In this document: piece after piece, positions 7,596 through 15,601 of the stretch
Position numbering within the stretch: the first letter of the stretch is position 1
Layout of the letters: each line of letters opens with the position of its first letter
Origin: Streptomyces roseolilacinus
Lineage (GTDB): Bacteria; Actinomycetota; Actinomycetes; Streptomycetales; Streptomycetaceae
Direction of reading: 5' to 3'
NCBI RefSeq assembly: GCF_014649335.1
Contig: NZ_BMSV01000002.1
Location: forward strand, 558,001-622,000
DNA: 64,000 bases
Notes under the pieces: generated by a model
Database searches by the model: none
What the model saw: the letters and a program-made list of their open reading frames with translations, nothing else
Told to the model about the DNA's origin: nothing
Made by a program: the position numbers and the translations under genes

Positions 7596-7802
7596 ATGAC
7601 GTCTACGCGAACCCTGTTTGCTTCCACCGCGCTCGCTCTCGGCGCCCTGGCCGCCGCTGCTCCCGCCCATGCGGCGGGCGTCCCCGACGGAACCGACCCG
7701 CTGAACACGCTCAGCCGGCCCAACCAGTTGGAGCAGGTCACCGAGGTCGTCGTCCCGGTGCTCGGCGCTCTCGTTCCGGCCTCGGGCATTCCGTCCCGGT
7801 GA
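7596..7802 (+). CDS. Small secreted protein
   Basis: 68 residues. A clear Sec signal peptide (MTSTRTLFASTALALGALAA, cleavage after PAHA) is followed by a mature peptide of about 42 residues with no cysteine: AGVPDGTDPLNTLSRPNQLE, then a hydrophobic TEVVVPVLGALVPA stretch. The size is like chaplins, but the chaplin signature and cysteines are missing. Similar short secreted hypotheticals are common in Streptomyces. AGGG lies just upstream of the ATG at 7596. Function unknown. Confidence 0.75.
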   Translation: MTSTRTLFASTALALGALAAAAPAHAAGVPDGTDPLNTLSRPNQLEQVTEVVVPVLGALVPASGIPSR

Positions 7803-7950
7803 AAGGCCCCCGCCACGCCTCGGAGCCCTGAGCGCCGTGGTCGGCCCCCCCCGGCCGGCCACGGCGCCCGGTCACCGGCGGGGGCGCCCCGGCGGGAAGC
7901 CGGCTCCGGTGCCCCGGCCGGGGCCCTTCCCGCGTCCGCGGGGGGAGCGC

Positions 7951-8505
7951 CTACACGGCCGCCGCGTCCCCGGCCGACGCCGGCCGCACGCTCCGGCCGG
8001 TCGGCTCGGGCCGCGCCGGCGGTACGGACCGGAGGTCCTGGGCGGCCTCGGCGGCGGTGTAGGAGGAGGTGAAGGTGAACGCGTGGGAGGACGGCCCGTG
8101 CGCCCGCAGGTACGCCAGCCGCTCCAGGGCCTCCTCGACGGTCGGGAGGTGCCCGGCGGGGACCCACCAGAGCGCCATGTGCGCCTCGACGTGCCGCTCG
8201 AACCATTCGCGCCGCCGCCGCATCACCTCCAGGTGCCCGCTGCGGTAGGTGAAGTCCCACAGGGCCTCCTGGGTCTCCCACAGCGACAGGTTGACGATGA
8301 CGTTCTCGCCCGCCGGGCGCAGGCCGGTGGCGTCGGCCGTCCCCTCCTCCACGAGCCGCCACACGAAGCCGGGTGTGTCGTCGGCGGCGGCGTTGACCGG
8401 TTGGAGCATCTCGACGAACGGCGCGATGCGCGGGTCGTCGAGGGGATGACGGAGCGTGGCGACGTTGAGCTGGGCGAGGTGGGCGGCATGCGCGGATGCG
8501 GTCAT
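7951..8505 (-). CDS. DUF3291 protein (dimeric alpha/beta-barrel fold)
   Basis: 184 residues from the ATG at 8505 (a GTG two codons earlier is also in frame). The sequence follows the DUF3291 pattern: HLAQLNVATLRHPLDDPRIA, then VEMLQPVNAAADDTPGFVWR, NLSLWETQEALWDFTYRSGH and a WWVPAGHLPTVEEALERLAY segment. The fold is ferredoxin-like and related to antibiotic-biosynthesis monooxygenases, but no catalytic function is established. It begins 32 bases after the stop of the Cys-containing HTH regulator on the same strand, so the two form an operon and this protein may serve the response sensed by that regulator. Confidence 0.85.
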   Translation of the reverse strand: MTASAHAAHLAQLNVATLRHPLDDPRIAPFVEMLQPVNAAADDTPGFVWRLVEEGTADATGLRPAGENVIVNLSLWETQEALWDFTYRSGHLEVMRRRREWFERHVEAHMALWWVPAGHLPTVEEALERLAYLRAHGPSSHAFTFTSSYTAAEAAQDLRSVPPARPEPTGRSVRPASAGDAAAV

Positions 8506-8537
8506 GGCCACATCCCAGCACGGCCCGCTTTTCTATG

Positions 8538-9218
8538 TCAATCGTTGTTGTTTTTAGAATTCTCGACCACCACGCAACACTCCCCGGGGCGGGCGTCCAT
8601 GCGGGCGCGGACGGGGCCGTCCGTGCCGAACAGCCCTTCCAGCAGGGCGAGGTTCATGCCGCAGACGAGCGGCGGGAAGCGCTCGGCGACGGCGTGGAAG
8701 GGGCAGTTGCGCATGCGGACGACGCGCGCGACCGCGTCGGTCGGCTCCTCGGGGTCCTCCAGGTACGGTTCGTAACCGCGGGCGGCCAGCACCTCCGCGG
8801 CCTCTTCGAGACCGCCGCAGGGCGCCGCCGAGCCGCGCAGGGCCTCGCCCCGGCGGCGCGCCGCCGCGCAGAGCCCGGCGTCCAGTCCGGCCTGCTCGGC
8901 GGCCTCGGCGAGCAGTTCGGCGGCGGTGCGGTAGTCGCGCGCCGGCAGTGACAGCGTCCGCTCGCCCCGTGCCCGCGTGTACACCTTGGCGGGGCGGCCC
9001 GCCCCCGGCCCCGAACGGCCCGTCAGCCGGCGGCTTCCGCTCTCCAGCAGCCCCACCTCGGCCAGTTTGTCCAGGTGGTGCGCGGCGAGCGTGCGCGCCA
9101 CCCCCGTCGCCTCGGCGGCCTCGTTGCGGCCGACCTCGCGGCCCTGTGCCACGACGTACTCGTACAGACGGCGGCGCACCGGGTCCTGCAGCGCCGCGAT
9201 CGCGTTGATGTCCTCCAT
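8538..9218 (-). CDS. HTH regulator with C-terminal cysteine cluster (SufR-like)
   Basis: 226 residues. An N-terminal winged helix (LQDPVRRRLYEYVVAQGREV, then ATGVARTLAAHHLDKLAEVG) is followed by a C-terminal domain with Cys172, Cys186, Cys214 and Cys215 (spacings of 13 and 27 residues). The arrangement and the NCPFHAVAERFPPLVCGMN segment resemble the Fe-S-binding C-terminus of SufR-type repressors, so iron-sulfur or redox sensing is a fair hypothesis. The ATG at 9218 is preceded six bases upstream by a TAGAAT -10 box, which suggests a leaderless or near-leaderless mRNA. It is followed 32 bases later by the DUF3291 gene, its likely co-transcribed partner. Confidence 0.8.
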   Translation of the reverse strand: MEDINAIAALQDPVRRRLYEYVVAQGREVGRNEAAEATGVARTLAAHHLDKLAEVGLLESGSRRLTGRSGPGAGRPAKVYTRARGERTLSLPARDYRTAAELLAEAAEQAGLDAGLCAAARRRGEALRGSAAPCGGLEEAAEVLAARGYEPYLEDPEEPTDAVARVVRMRNCPFHAVAERFPPLVCGMNLALLEGLFGTDGPVRARMDARPGECCVVVENSKNNND

Positions 9219-9671
9219 CCGGTCATTCTAGGAACAATGCAGATTGGAGATAGAAGATCGGGGTGCGGCCCCACCGCCTGCGGCCGGCGGCGCGCCCCGG
9301 GCGGCCGGACCGCGGAGGCCCGACGATCACCGGTGAGCGGCCGCAGGGAGCCGAAGGCGCCGTACCCCGCGCCCTCGGCGGGGCGCCGCCTCCCGCCGGC
9401 ACGACGGCCGACCCGGCGAACGTGCCCGGTCGCAGCGCCGGCGGGCAGGGGCGGGATCGCGCGGATGCCGGGCGTGTACGACGGGCCGTGCGGGCGGAAG
9501 GGACCGTACGGTGGGGTCCGGTGACCCGGTGCGCGTACACGGCTCCGCCGGGGGCACACGGCAGGCACCGCGTCGGAGGGGCGGCCGGACCACCCCTCCG
9601 CCCGTCGCGCGGCGGGCCGCCACCGTGCGGGACGCGGCGCGGGACCGCCGGGGCTTGGCCGAAGGGAAGAC
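9219..9671. other. Divergent intergenic region
   Basis: 453 bases between the HTH regulator and the YihY gene. The only clear element is a minus-strand TAGAAT (9230-9225) six bases before the regulator's ATG. An A/T-richer patch (9224-9260) marks that promoter. No additional gene is supported. Confidence 0.5.
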
Positions 9672-10637
9672 ATGGGCACGGTCGTGCATGTGCCGCAGAC
9701 GCGGGACATGGTGGGGGAGGAGCTCTCCGGAGACGAGGCGTTCACCGCGCTGCGGCGTTACGGGGGGCGCGATCTCGTCCTCGACTCCTTCGCCCGCTTC
9801 CGCTACGCGGACGGCTTCAGCTTCGCCCGCTCCCTCGGCTACCAGGTGGTGCTCGGCATCGTGCCGTTCACCATCGCCCTGGTCGGGGTGGCGACGACCA
9901 TGCACACCGAGGGGCTCGGCCGGGTCATCGAGCTGACACTGGCCCGGATCGTGCCGGGCACCAGCGCGGACCTGGTGCGGCAGGCCCTGGCCGACACCCG
10001 GCGCAGTGCCGGGGCGGACGTCGCGGGGGCCGTGGCCATGTGGTCGGGCCTCGGTTTCGCCGTCCTCAACCTCGCCTCCGCCATGGGCCAGATCGAACGC
10101 GGCTGCAACCGGATCTACGGCATCGAACGTGACCGCCCCTTCCTCGCGAAGTACGGCCGGGGCGTGCTGCTCGCCGTGTGTGCGGGGCTTCCGCTGGGCG
10201 GCGGCTTCCTGGCCGTCGTCGTCGGCCGGGACATCGGGGTGTCGGTGGTCCGGGCCCTGCACTGGCCGCCGTCGCTGCTCGACTGGTGGCAGCCGCTGCA
10301 CGTCCCGGTGGGGGTGCTGCTCGCGGCGCTGGCGTCGGCAGTGATCTTCCGCTGGGCGCCCCGCCGTGACCAGCCGGGTTACACGTGGCTGGTGTTCGGT
10401 TCGGGTGTCCACCTGCTGCTCTGGGTGGCCGCCACCTGGCTGCTCGCCCTCTACGTCGGCGGAAGCGGCTCCTTCGGCGCCGTGTATGGTCCGCTCACCG
10501 CTTTCGTCGCGCTGCTGCTGTGGGCCAACGTGACCGGCGTCGCCCTCTTCCTCGGGGTGGCCTTCGCCGCCCAACTCGAAGCCGCGCGGGCCGGCATCAC
10601 CGAACCGGTCCACCCGGATCCCGGCCCCGGCGCCTGA
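9672..10637 (+). CDS. YihY/BrkB-family inner membrane protein
   Basis: 321 residues with about six membrane segments, among them LGYQVVLGIVPFTIALVGVA, GVLLAVCAGLPLGGGFLAVV, VGVLLAALASAVIFRW, WLVFGSGVHLLLWVAATWLL and AVYGPLTAFVALLLWANVTG. The last, with its Y-G-P-L-x-x-F-V-A-L-L-L-W pattern, is the family signature of YihY/BrkB (formerly misnamed RNase BN). The function is unknown; proposed roles are in transport or envelope biology. GAAGGGAAG precedes the ATG at 9672. It is monocistronic and has no partner gene nearby. Confidence 0.9.
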   Translation: MGTVVHVPQTRDMVGEELSGDEAFTALRRYGGRDLVLDSFARFRYADGFSFARSLGYQVVLGIVPFTIALVGVATTMHTEGLGRVIELTLARIVPGTSADLVRQALADTRRSAGADVAGAVAMWSGLGFAVLNLASAMGQIERGCNRIYGIERDRPFLAKYGRGVLLAVCAGLPLGGGFLAVVVGRDIGVSVVRALHWPPSLLDWWQPLHVPVGVLLAALASAVIFRWAPRRDQPGYTWLVFGSGVHLLLWVAATWLLALYVGGSGSFGAVYGPLTAFVALLLWANVTGVALFLGVAFAAQLEAARAGITEPVHPDPGPGA

Positions 10638-11073
10638 CGGCGCGCGGACGGCCCCCGGGTCACCGCTGCCTCCTCCCCGCGGAAGCACGGCCGTTCACCC
10701 CGCCACGGCTTCGTCCCGCCACGGCTTCCTCCCGTTCCTCGATCGGTCCGCCGGCACGTGCCGCGCGGGCAGCGACGCGATTCGGTCACTTCGGGTGGAC
10801 GTTCGATGAACCCTGCGCCACGGACAGCAGGTCAACGGGCCGTCATAAGGCGATCACACGCAGTGTTCGGGGTGCGTCGGGCCGCGCGCAGAAGCGGGCA
10901 TACCCGGTCTGAGCTGCCAGAACGGTCGTTCGGTCACCGATAATCGAACGTCGTGTCTGTAAATCGGTGATGGATGTGCGCGCCTCCTTCATATCCGACA
11001 GACTCGGTGGCGACCAGTCGGCATTACGCAGACAACTTCCGCTTATTTCCTTCAAATTGAAAGGACGTCTCTC
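10638..11073. other. Upstream region of the SSI gene
   Basis: 436 bases without a supported gene. A TCACCGAT/ATCGGTGA inverted repeat (10934-10941 and 10963-10970, 21 bases apart) and a drop in GC content from about 10930 onward suggest that the promoter of the inhibitor gene lies here. SSI genes are typically developmentally regulated, but no known box is recognisable. Confidence 0.45.
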
Positions 11074-11493
11074 ATGCGTCACCGCATCGCCGCCGTCTTC
11101 GCCGCCACCCTCCTGACCCTGGCGGGCGCCACCGGCGTCGCACAGGCCCAGGCTTCCAGCCTGTACGCCCCCTCCGCGGTCGTCCTGGCCGTCGCCGACG
11201 GTGAGAACGCGGAGACCGTCGTACGGGCCGTCACCCTCAGCTGCGCGCCGGCTCCCCAGGGAACGCACCCCAACCCCCAGGCCGCCTGCGCCGAACTGAA
11301 GTCCACCCGTGGCGACTTCGGCCTGCTCCTGGCCTCCCCCGACTCGGACCGCGCCTGCCCGATGTACTACGACCCCATCACCGTCACCATGGACGGCGTC
11401 TGGCAGGGCAGCCGCGTTTCCTGGAAGCACACCTTCTCCAACGCGTGCGTCATGTCCACGACCCTGAACGGCAACTCCGTCTTCGCCTTCTGA
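11074..11493 (+). CDS. ssi: Subtilisin inhibitor (SSI family)
   Basis: 139 residues. A signal peptide of about 27 residues (ending VAQAQA) is followed by a mature inhibitor starting SSLYAPSAVVLAV, the classic SSI N-terminus. Cys57-Cys72 and Cys95-Cys125 would form the two family disulfides. The reactive loop is ACPMYYDP, giving P1 Met97 and P1' Tyr98 (P1 Met suits subtilisin-like proteases), and the C-terminus NGNSVFAF matches the family. The protein is exported and inhibits secreted serine proteases. The ATG at 11074 follows AAAGGA. A 14-bp terminator lies 28 bases downstream, so the gene is monocistronic. Confidence 0.95.
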   Translation: MRHRIAAVFAATLLTLAGATGVAQAQASSLYAPSAVVLAVADGENAETVVRAVTLSCAPAPQGTHPNPQAACAELKSTRGDFGLLLASPDSDRACPMYYDPITVTMDGVWQGSRVSWKHTFSNACVMSTTLNGNSVFAF

Positions 11494-11521
11494 GGCATCC
11501 GACCGGACCGCCCTCCCCGTG

Positions 11522-11553
11522 CGTCCGCCCCCGCCCCCCGGCGGGGGCGGACG
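11522..11553 (+). terminator. 14-bp hairpin terminator of the SSI gene
   Basis: A perfect stem (11522-11535 with 11540-11553) around a CCCC loop, GC-only except for one T-A pair, starts 28 bases after the SSI stop codon. Confidence 0.85.
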
Positions 11554-11933
11554 TGCGTTCCCGTACCGAGGGCGCCGGAGCGGCGAGCACCCGGCGGTGC
11601 GGCGGGGAGCCCGGTCGTGACCCGCGGCCGGCGGCCACGACCCGGACCACCCCCACGGGCCGGCGGACCGGCCGGCCGAGCCGGGTCCTGACGGTCGGAC
11701 AGGCTTACGCGAAGACCCGGACGGGCAGGCCGGTCGTGGTCGCCCCGCCCACCGGGGGCTTCGCTTCTCCCCGCACCCACCTCGCCCCCCTCGGCCCTCC
11801 TCGCGGCGGCATCGGGGAAGACGCGATGGCAAGAGGGCCACTTCGCGGTACATCCATGGAGCCGTCTCGTGCGTCTCATGACGCAGCGGCTTCCTCACGC
11901 GGCCGTACCGCAGCTGCAGTCGGAGAATCAAAC
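11554..11933. other. No gene recognised
   Basis: 380 bases between the SSI terminator and the carboxypeptidase start. The frames are compositionally non-coding. The last 60 bases are less GC-rich and contain the GGAG at 11922-11925 that serves the next gene. Confidence 0.5.
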
Positions 11934-12827
11934 GTGAAAAACGGTATGAAGAACACTCGTCGCATAAGCGTGTCCTGCGTCGTCGCAGGAGCGGTCCTGA
12001 CCGGTGGGGCGTTCGTCGCCCCGGCGCAGGCCGCCACCGCACCGGCGGTGCCCACCATCGTCGCCAAGGGCGGCTTCGTGATGAACGACGGGACCGGGAA
12101 GGCCCTCTACACGAAGGCCGCGGACACCCGGCTCTCCACCGGTTCCACGGCCAAGATCATGACGGCCCAGGTGGTGCTCGCGCAGAAGAACCTCAATCTG
12201 GACGCCAAGGTCACGGTGCAGAAGGCGTACAGCGACTACATCGTCTCGAAGAACGCCTCGTCGGCCCGCCTGATCGTCGGGGACAAGGTGACCGTACGGC
12301 AGCTGCTGTACGGGTTGATGCTCCCGTCCGGCTGTGACGCCGCGTACGCCCTGGCCGACACCTACGGCAGCGGCTCCACGCGGTCGGCGCGCGTGAAGTC
12401 GTTCATCGGCAAGATGAACGACACCGCCAAGCGCCTCGGCCTGAAGAACACGCACTTCGACTCCTTCGACGGCATAGGCAACGGGGCGAACTACTCGACG
12501 CCGCGCGACCTGACGAAGCTCGCCAGCAGCGCGATGAAGAACTCGACCTTCCGCTCCATCGTGAAGACGAAGTCCACCACGCAGAAGGTCACCATGAAGA
12601 ACGGTGGCTACCGCAACATGTCGTGGACCAACACCAACAAGCTGCTCGGCAGCTACGCGGGTGCCACCGGCGTGAAGACCGGATCCGGACCGCAGGCGAA
12701 GTACTGCCTGGTCTTCGCCGCGACCCGGAACGGCAAGACGGTCATCGGCACGGTCCTGGCCTCCTCCTCCGAGGCCAACCGCACCGCGGACGCCACCAAG
12801 CTGCTGGACTACGGCTTCAAGAAGTAA
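11934..12827 (+). CDS. Secreted D-alanyl-D-alanine carboxypeptidase (PBP, S11)
   Basis: 297 residues. After an export signal (ISVSCVVAGAVLTGGAF, cleavage near AQAA) comes an S11 serine peptidase with all three penicillin-binding motifs: STAK (71-74, nucleophile Ser71), SGC (132-134, in place of SxN as in many actinobacterial members) and KTGSG late in the protein. The enzyme trims the terminal D-Ala of peptidoglycan stem peptides outside the membrane. There is no C-terminal amphipathic anchor, so it is probably released. The GTG at 11934 is chosen because GGAG lies eight bases upstream; the ATG four codons later lacks proper spacing. A 22-bp terminator follows. Confidence 0.9.
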   Translation: MKNGMKNTRRISVSCVVAGAVLTGGAFVAPAQAATAPAVPTIVAKGGFVMNDGTGKALYTKAADTRLSTGSTAKIMTAQVVLAQKNLNLDAKVTVQKAYSDYIVSKNASSARLIVGDKVTVRQLLYGLMLPSGCDAAYALADTYGSGSTRSARVKSFIGKMNDTAKRLGLKNTHFDSFDGIGNGANYSTPRDLTKLASSAMKNSTFRSIVKTKSTTQKVTMKNGGYRNMSWTNTNKLLGSYAGATGVKTGSGPQAKYCLVFAATRNGKTVIGTVLASSSEANRTADATKLLDYGFKK

Positions 12828-12842
12828 CACGGCCGGGCCCTC

Positions 12843-12890
12843 ACGGCGGGGGCCGTTCACGACCACAGGGTCGTGAACGGCCCCCGCCGT
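12843..12890 (+). terminator. 22-bp perfect hairpin terminator
   Basis: Bases 12843-12864 pair without mismatch with 12869-12890 around an ACAG loop, 16 bases after the carboxypeptidase stop. It is one of the longest perfect hairpins in the window. Confidence 0.9.
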
Positions 12891-13120
12891 CGTCCTGCCC
12901 GGCCCTGCACCGACCCGAGGGGCCACTCCGGAGCGGGTGGCCGACCCACCCCGCACCGCAGAGTCAAGAGCGGGCGAACAGGCCGGCAGCCGTACCCGGT
13001 GGCGTGAACCACCGGACGGGAACCCGCGGGCCCGACGCCCCACGGCGGGAGGGCCGGTGGGTTCGCGGCGAAACCGCCGGCCACCCCTGCCGGCGCGGCC
13101 CGAACGGGTCCCCCGAGGCG

Positions 13121-14014
13121 CTACCGCCCGGGAAGGGACCCGGCGAAGGCCCGCCGGCTGTGCGCGAGCAGCTCGCGCACGGCCGGGTTGTGCGCGTTCC
13201 CCCAGACCAGGGCGAGCAGCGCCGGTGTCTCGACGTCGTCGAGGGTGCGGACGGTGAGCCGGTCCCGGTGGCCCGCGGCCATCGAGTCGCTGAGGACGGC
13301 GACGCCGAGCCCGCGGGCGGCGAGGTCGGCGATGGCGTCCCCGGCGCTGGCCTGCAGCGTGATCGTGGGGTGGAGGCCCCTCGCGGCGCAAGCCTGGTCG
13401 AACACCGCGCGCAGGCCGGTACCGGGGGGCATGCACACGATCGGGTGGGCGACCAGGTCGCGCAGGGTGACGCGGGGCCGCTCCGCCAGCGGGTGCCCGG
13501 GCGGAACGGCCGCGACGAGCCGTTCGCTGATGAGCGTCAGCGCGTCCAGGCCCTCGGGTGTGGCGGTCGCGGCCCCGATGAGCGCCAAGTCGACGGCGCC
13601 GGTACGCACTCCCTCGGTGAGCCGGTCGGAGCTGTCCTCCAGCAGGGAGATCCCGACACCGGGATGCGCCTCGTGGAACGCGGCGAGGGCGTCGAACAGC
13701 GGGGTGAGGGTGCAGCCGATGACCATCCCGACGGTCAGCCGGCCCCGGACCAGTCCGGTCACCTCGTCCACCGCCCGGCCGAGGGCCCCGGCCGCGGCGA
13801 GCGCGGCGCGGGCGTGTCCGAGCGCGGCCTTCCCCGCGACGGTGAGGGTGACGGTGCGGGCCGACCGGTCGAACAACTCGGCGCCGAGCTCACGTTCCAG
13901 CCGGCGGATCTGAGCGCTGACACCGGACTGGCTGATGTGCACCCGCTCGGCGGCACGGGTGAAGTTCTGCTCCTCGGCGACCGCGACGAAGTACTCCAGC
14001 TGCCTCAGTTCCAT
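13121..14014 (-). CDS. LysR-family transcriptional regulator
   Basis: 297 residues. A canonical LysR start, MELRQLEYFVAVAEEQNFTR, with the winged helix AERVHISQSGVSAQIRRLER at about 22-41, leads to a periplasmic-binding-like effector domain (about 90-290). It is divergent from the NTF2-like gene at 14113 across 98 bases, so that gene is the likely target. The ATG at 14014 is certain from family alignment. A TAGAAT -10 ends eight bases before the ATG and is covered by a 20-bp dyad, consistent with autorepression. The effector is unknown. Confidence 0.93.
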   Translation of the reverse strand: MELRQLEYFVAVAEEQNFTRAAERVHISQSGVSAQIRRLERELGAELFDRSARTVTLTVAGKAALGHARAALAAAGALGRAVDEVTGLVRGRLTVGMVIGCTLTPLFDALAAFHEAHPGVGISLLEDSSDRLTEGVRTGAVDLALIGAATATPEGLDALTLISERLVAAVPPGHPLAERPRVTLRDLVAHPIVCMPPGTGLRAVFDQACAARGLHPTITLQASAGDAIADLAARGLGVAVLSDSMAAGHRDRLTVRTLDDVETPALLALVWGNAHNPAVRELLAHSRRAFAGSLPGR

Positions 14015-14017
14015 GAG

Positions 14018-14037
14018 TCTGGATTCTAGTTCCCAGA
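14018..14037. promoter_or_regulatory. Dyad operator over the LysR promoter
   Basis: TCTGG (14018-14022) and CCAGA (14033-14037) flank a central CTAG. The whole overlaps a minus-strand TAGAAT -10 box (14028-14023) and contains a T-N11-A arrangement (14025 and 14037). The position, three bases before the LysR ATG, suggests an autoregulatory LysR binding site. Confidence 0.55.
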
Positions 14038-14112
14038 AAAACCATCTGTTGGACTTCTGATCCTGGGGCGGTCACGCTGAGAAGCACCGAAAACCGACAC
14101 CGGGAGGAAAGC

Positions 14113-14478
14113 GTGCAGGAGTACGAGAAGGCCATGCGGCCCGAGGACATCACCCGCTTGTTCGTCGAGCGCTCCAACGCCGGTGACGCGGCCGGGGTCG
14201 CCGCGCTCTACGAGGAGGACGCGGTGATGGCCTACCCGCCCGGACAGCTGACGGTGGGGCGGGAGGCGATCCGTGCGCTGTGGGAGAAGGTGCTGGCCGG
14301 CGGTCCCCGCTTCGAGCCGGAACAGCCGCTGCCGACGCTGGTCAACGGCGACATCGCCCTCACCTCGACCCCACCGAAGGACGGGGCCGGCGCACGGGCG
14401 CAGGTCGTCCGCCGGCAGTCCGACGGGAGCTGGCTGCGCCTGCTCGACCAGCCCGAGTTCGCCCCGCCCGCCCGCTGA
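14113..14478 (+). CDS. NTF2-like (SnoaL/DUF4440) protein
   Basis: 121 residues. The N-terminus DITRLFVERSNAGDAAGVAA, then LYEEDAVMAYPPGQ and GREAIRALWEKVLAG, is the standard cone-shaped NTF2-like fold seen in SnoaL-type ketosteroid-isomerase relatives. It is a small soluble dimer that binds a hydrophobic ligand; a catalytic acid cannot be assigned. The GTG at 14113 has GGAGG five bases upstream; the ATG at 14134 is an alternative. Divergent pairing with the LysR gene suggests it is the regulated target, possibly for detoxifying or isomerising the LysR ligand. Confidence 0.85.
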   Translation: MQEYEKAMRPEDITRLFVERSNAGDAAGVAALYEEDAVMAYPPGQLTVGREAIRALWEKVLAGGPRFEPEQPLPTLVNGDIALTSTPPKDGAGARAQVVRRQSDGSWLRLLDQPEFAPPAR

Positions 14479-14708
14479 CCCCCTCGCCCCGGGAGTCCGC
14501 GGGGACGGAGGCCGTCATGTGGGGGAGCGGGGGCCGGCGGGCGGCCCCTGGTGACCGCAGCGCCCCCCGAGCCCTCTTCGGAGAGCCCCGCGCCGGCCTC
14601 CACGAGACGAGGACGAACCCCTCGGCCGAGGGGCCGGGCCTCAGGCCCGCCGCCCGGTCGGTCCACGAGTGCCGCGTCAGCGCCGTACGGCGCGTGGGAG
14701 GGGCGGGG

Positions 14709-15131
14709 TCAGTGGTCGTCCCGGGGCGCGGTGGGCGGGCGGAAGCAGGCGATGACGGTCTTGCCGTCGGGGCAGGGGCGCGCTTCCCAGTCGTCGGCCA
14801 GGGCGTCGACGAGGAACATGCCCCGGCCGCCGGTGCGTTCGGTGCTCGGCGGACGCGGCGTGGGCAGGTCCGGCGAGGCGTCGTGCACGGCCACGTGCAG
14901 GCAGCTCTCGTCCCAGGTCATCACCAACTGGGCGCTGCTGTGGGCGTGGAGGTGGGCGTTGGTGACCAGTTCCGAGACGGTCAGCAGCACGGCGTCCGCC
15001 GTCTCCGGGGAGGTGGCGGCCCACTCCAGCTTCCGCAGGTGCTCCCGAGTCCAGTCCCGCGCCGTTTTCACATCGCTGTCCAGCGGCAGGGAGCGCGCCC
15101 AGCCCACCGCCCGTAGTGACGATCCGCTCAC
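14709..15131 (-). CDS. RsbW-like anti-sigma/ATP-binding regulatory protein
   Basis: 140 residues with a histidine-kinase-type ATPase fold. The N box is SELVTNAHLHAHS (about 53-65), followed by the D-containing strand HVAVHDASPD and the G box GGRGMFLVDALADDWE. There is no sensor or phospho-acceptor domain, which places it in the large Streptomyces family of stand-alone RsbW/SpoIIAB-like proteins that bind sigma factors or anti-anti-sigma factors. The GTG at 15131 follows AGGAGG at eight bases. No sigma factor or STAS gene is adjacent, so its partner must be elsewhere. Confidence 0.88.
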   Translation of the reverse strand: MSGSSLRAVGWARSLPLDSDVKTARDWTREHLRKLEWAATSPETADAVLLTVSELVTNAHLHAHSSAQLVMTWDESCLHVAVHDASPDLPTPRPPSTERTGGRGMFLVDALADDWEARPCPDGKTVIACFRPPTAPRDDH

Positions 15132-15167
15132 TGGAGTCCTCCTGACTGGGTTCCTGTCCTGCCGCGT

Positions 15168-15497
15168 CTACCCCGCACGGGCGGGTTGAGGCACGGCGGA
15201 ACAGGAACCCGCCGGTCGGCCGGACGGGTGGGGGCGCTCGGGGCCGTCGGGGCAGGCGAAGACGTCGCGCCGGCCCCAGCGGCCCATGGCGGCCTCGGTG
15301 GGAGCGACGCACCGGTGGGCCCGGGTGCCGATCCGGGCGCACAGTTCCTCGGGCGGAGGACCGGCGAACGCGTGGGAGACCGCCTCTCCCGGATGCGGTG
15401 GGCGGGGCTCGGGTACGACACCGCCGGCCCCGTCGACCCGCGGCCGCGGCGACGCGACCGGCACCTCGCCGGCCTCCCGCGACCGCCGCCGGCGCAC
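15168..15497 (-). CDS. Possible small Cys-containing protein, uncertain
   Basis: A 109-codon frame (GTG start) lying 36 bases upstream of the RsbW-like gene on the same strand. Its C-terminal half (PPPEELCARIGTRAHRC, CVAPTEAAMGRWGRRDVFAC) has better amino-acid balance than typical spurious frames and four cysteines. The N-terminal third is Arg/Pro rich and looks non-coding, and no ribosome-binding site is obvious. I do not recognise a family. Otherwise this 470-base region before the kinase gene is empty. Confidence 0.3.
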   Translation of the reverse strand: MRRRRSREAGEVPVASPRPRVDGAGGVVPEPRPPHPGEAVSHAFAGPPPEELCARIGTRAHRCVAPTEAAMGRWGRRDVFACPDGPERPHPSGRPAGSCSAVPQPARAG

Positions 15498-15601
15498 GTG
15501 CGGCTCAGGCCGTACCGGCCCGGGGCGCCGCCGCCCGCCACCGCCGCCGCGCGTCCGGCTCTGCTTCTCCGTGCCGGCCGTCCGGAAACAGGTCCTAGAG
15601 T

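Noticed and set aside
7596..7802. Chaplin or rodlin assignment for the small secreted protein
   Set aside because: It lacks the chaplin cysteine pair and the Gly/Asn/Val-rich core, and its mature sequence does not match rodlins.
11074..11493. Linking the SSI inhibitor to the downstream D,D-carboxypeptidase as one operon
   Set aside because: A 14-bp terminator and 440 bases separate them, and the carboxypeptidase has its own ribosome-binding site.
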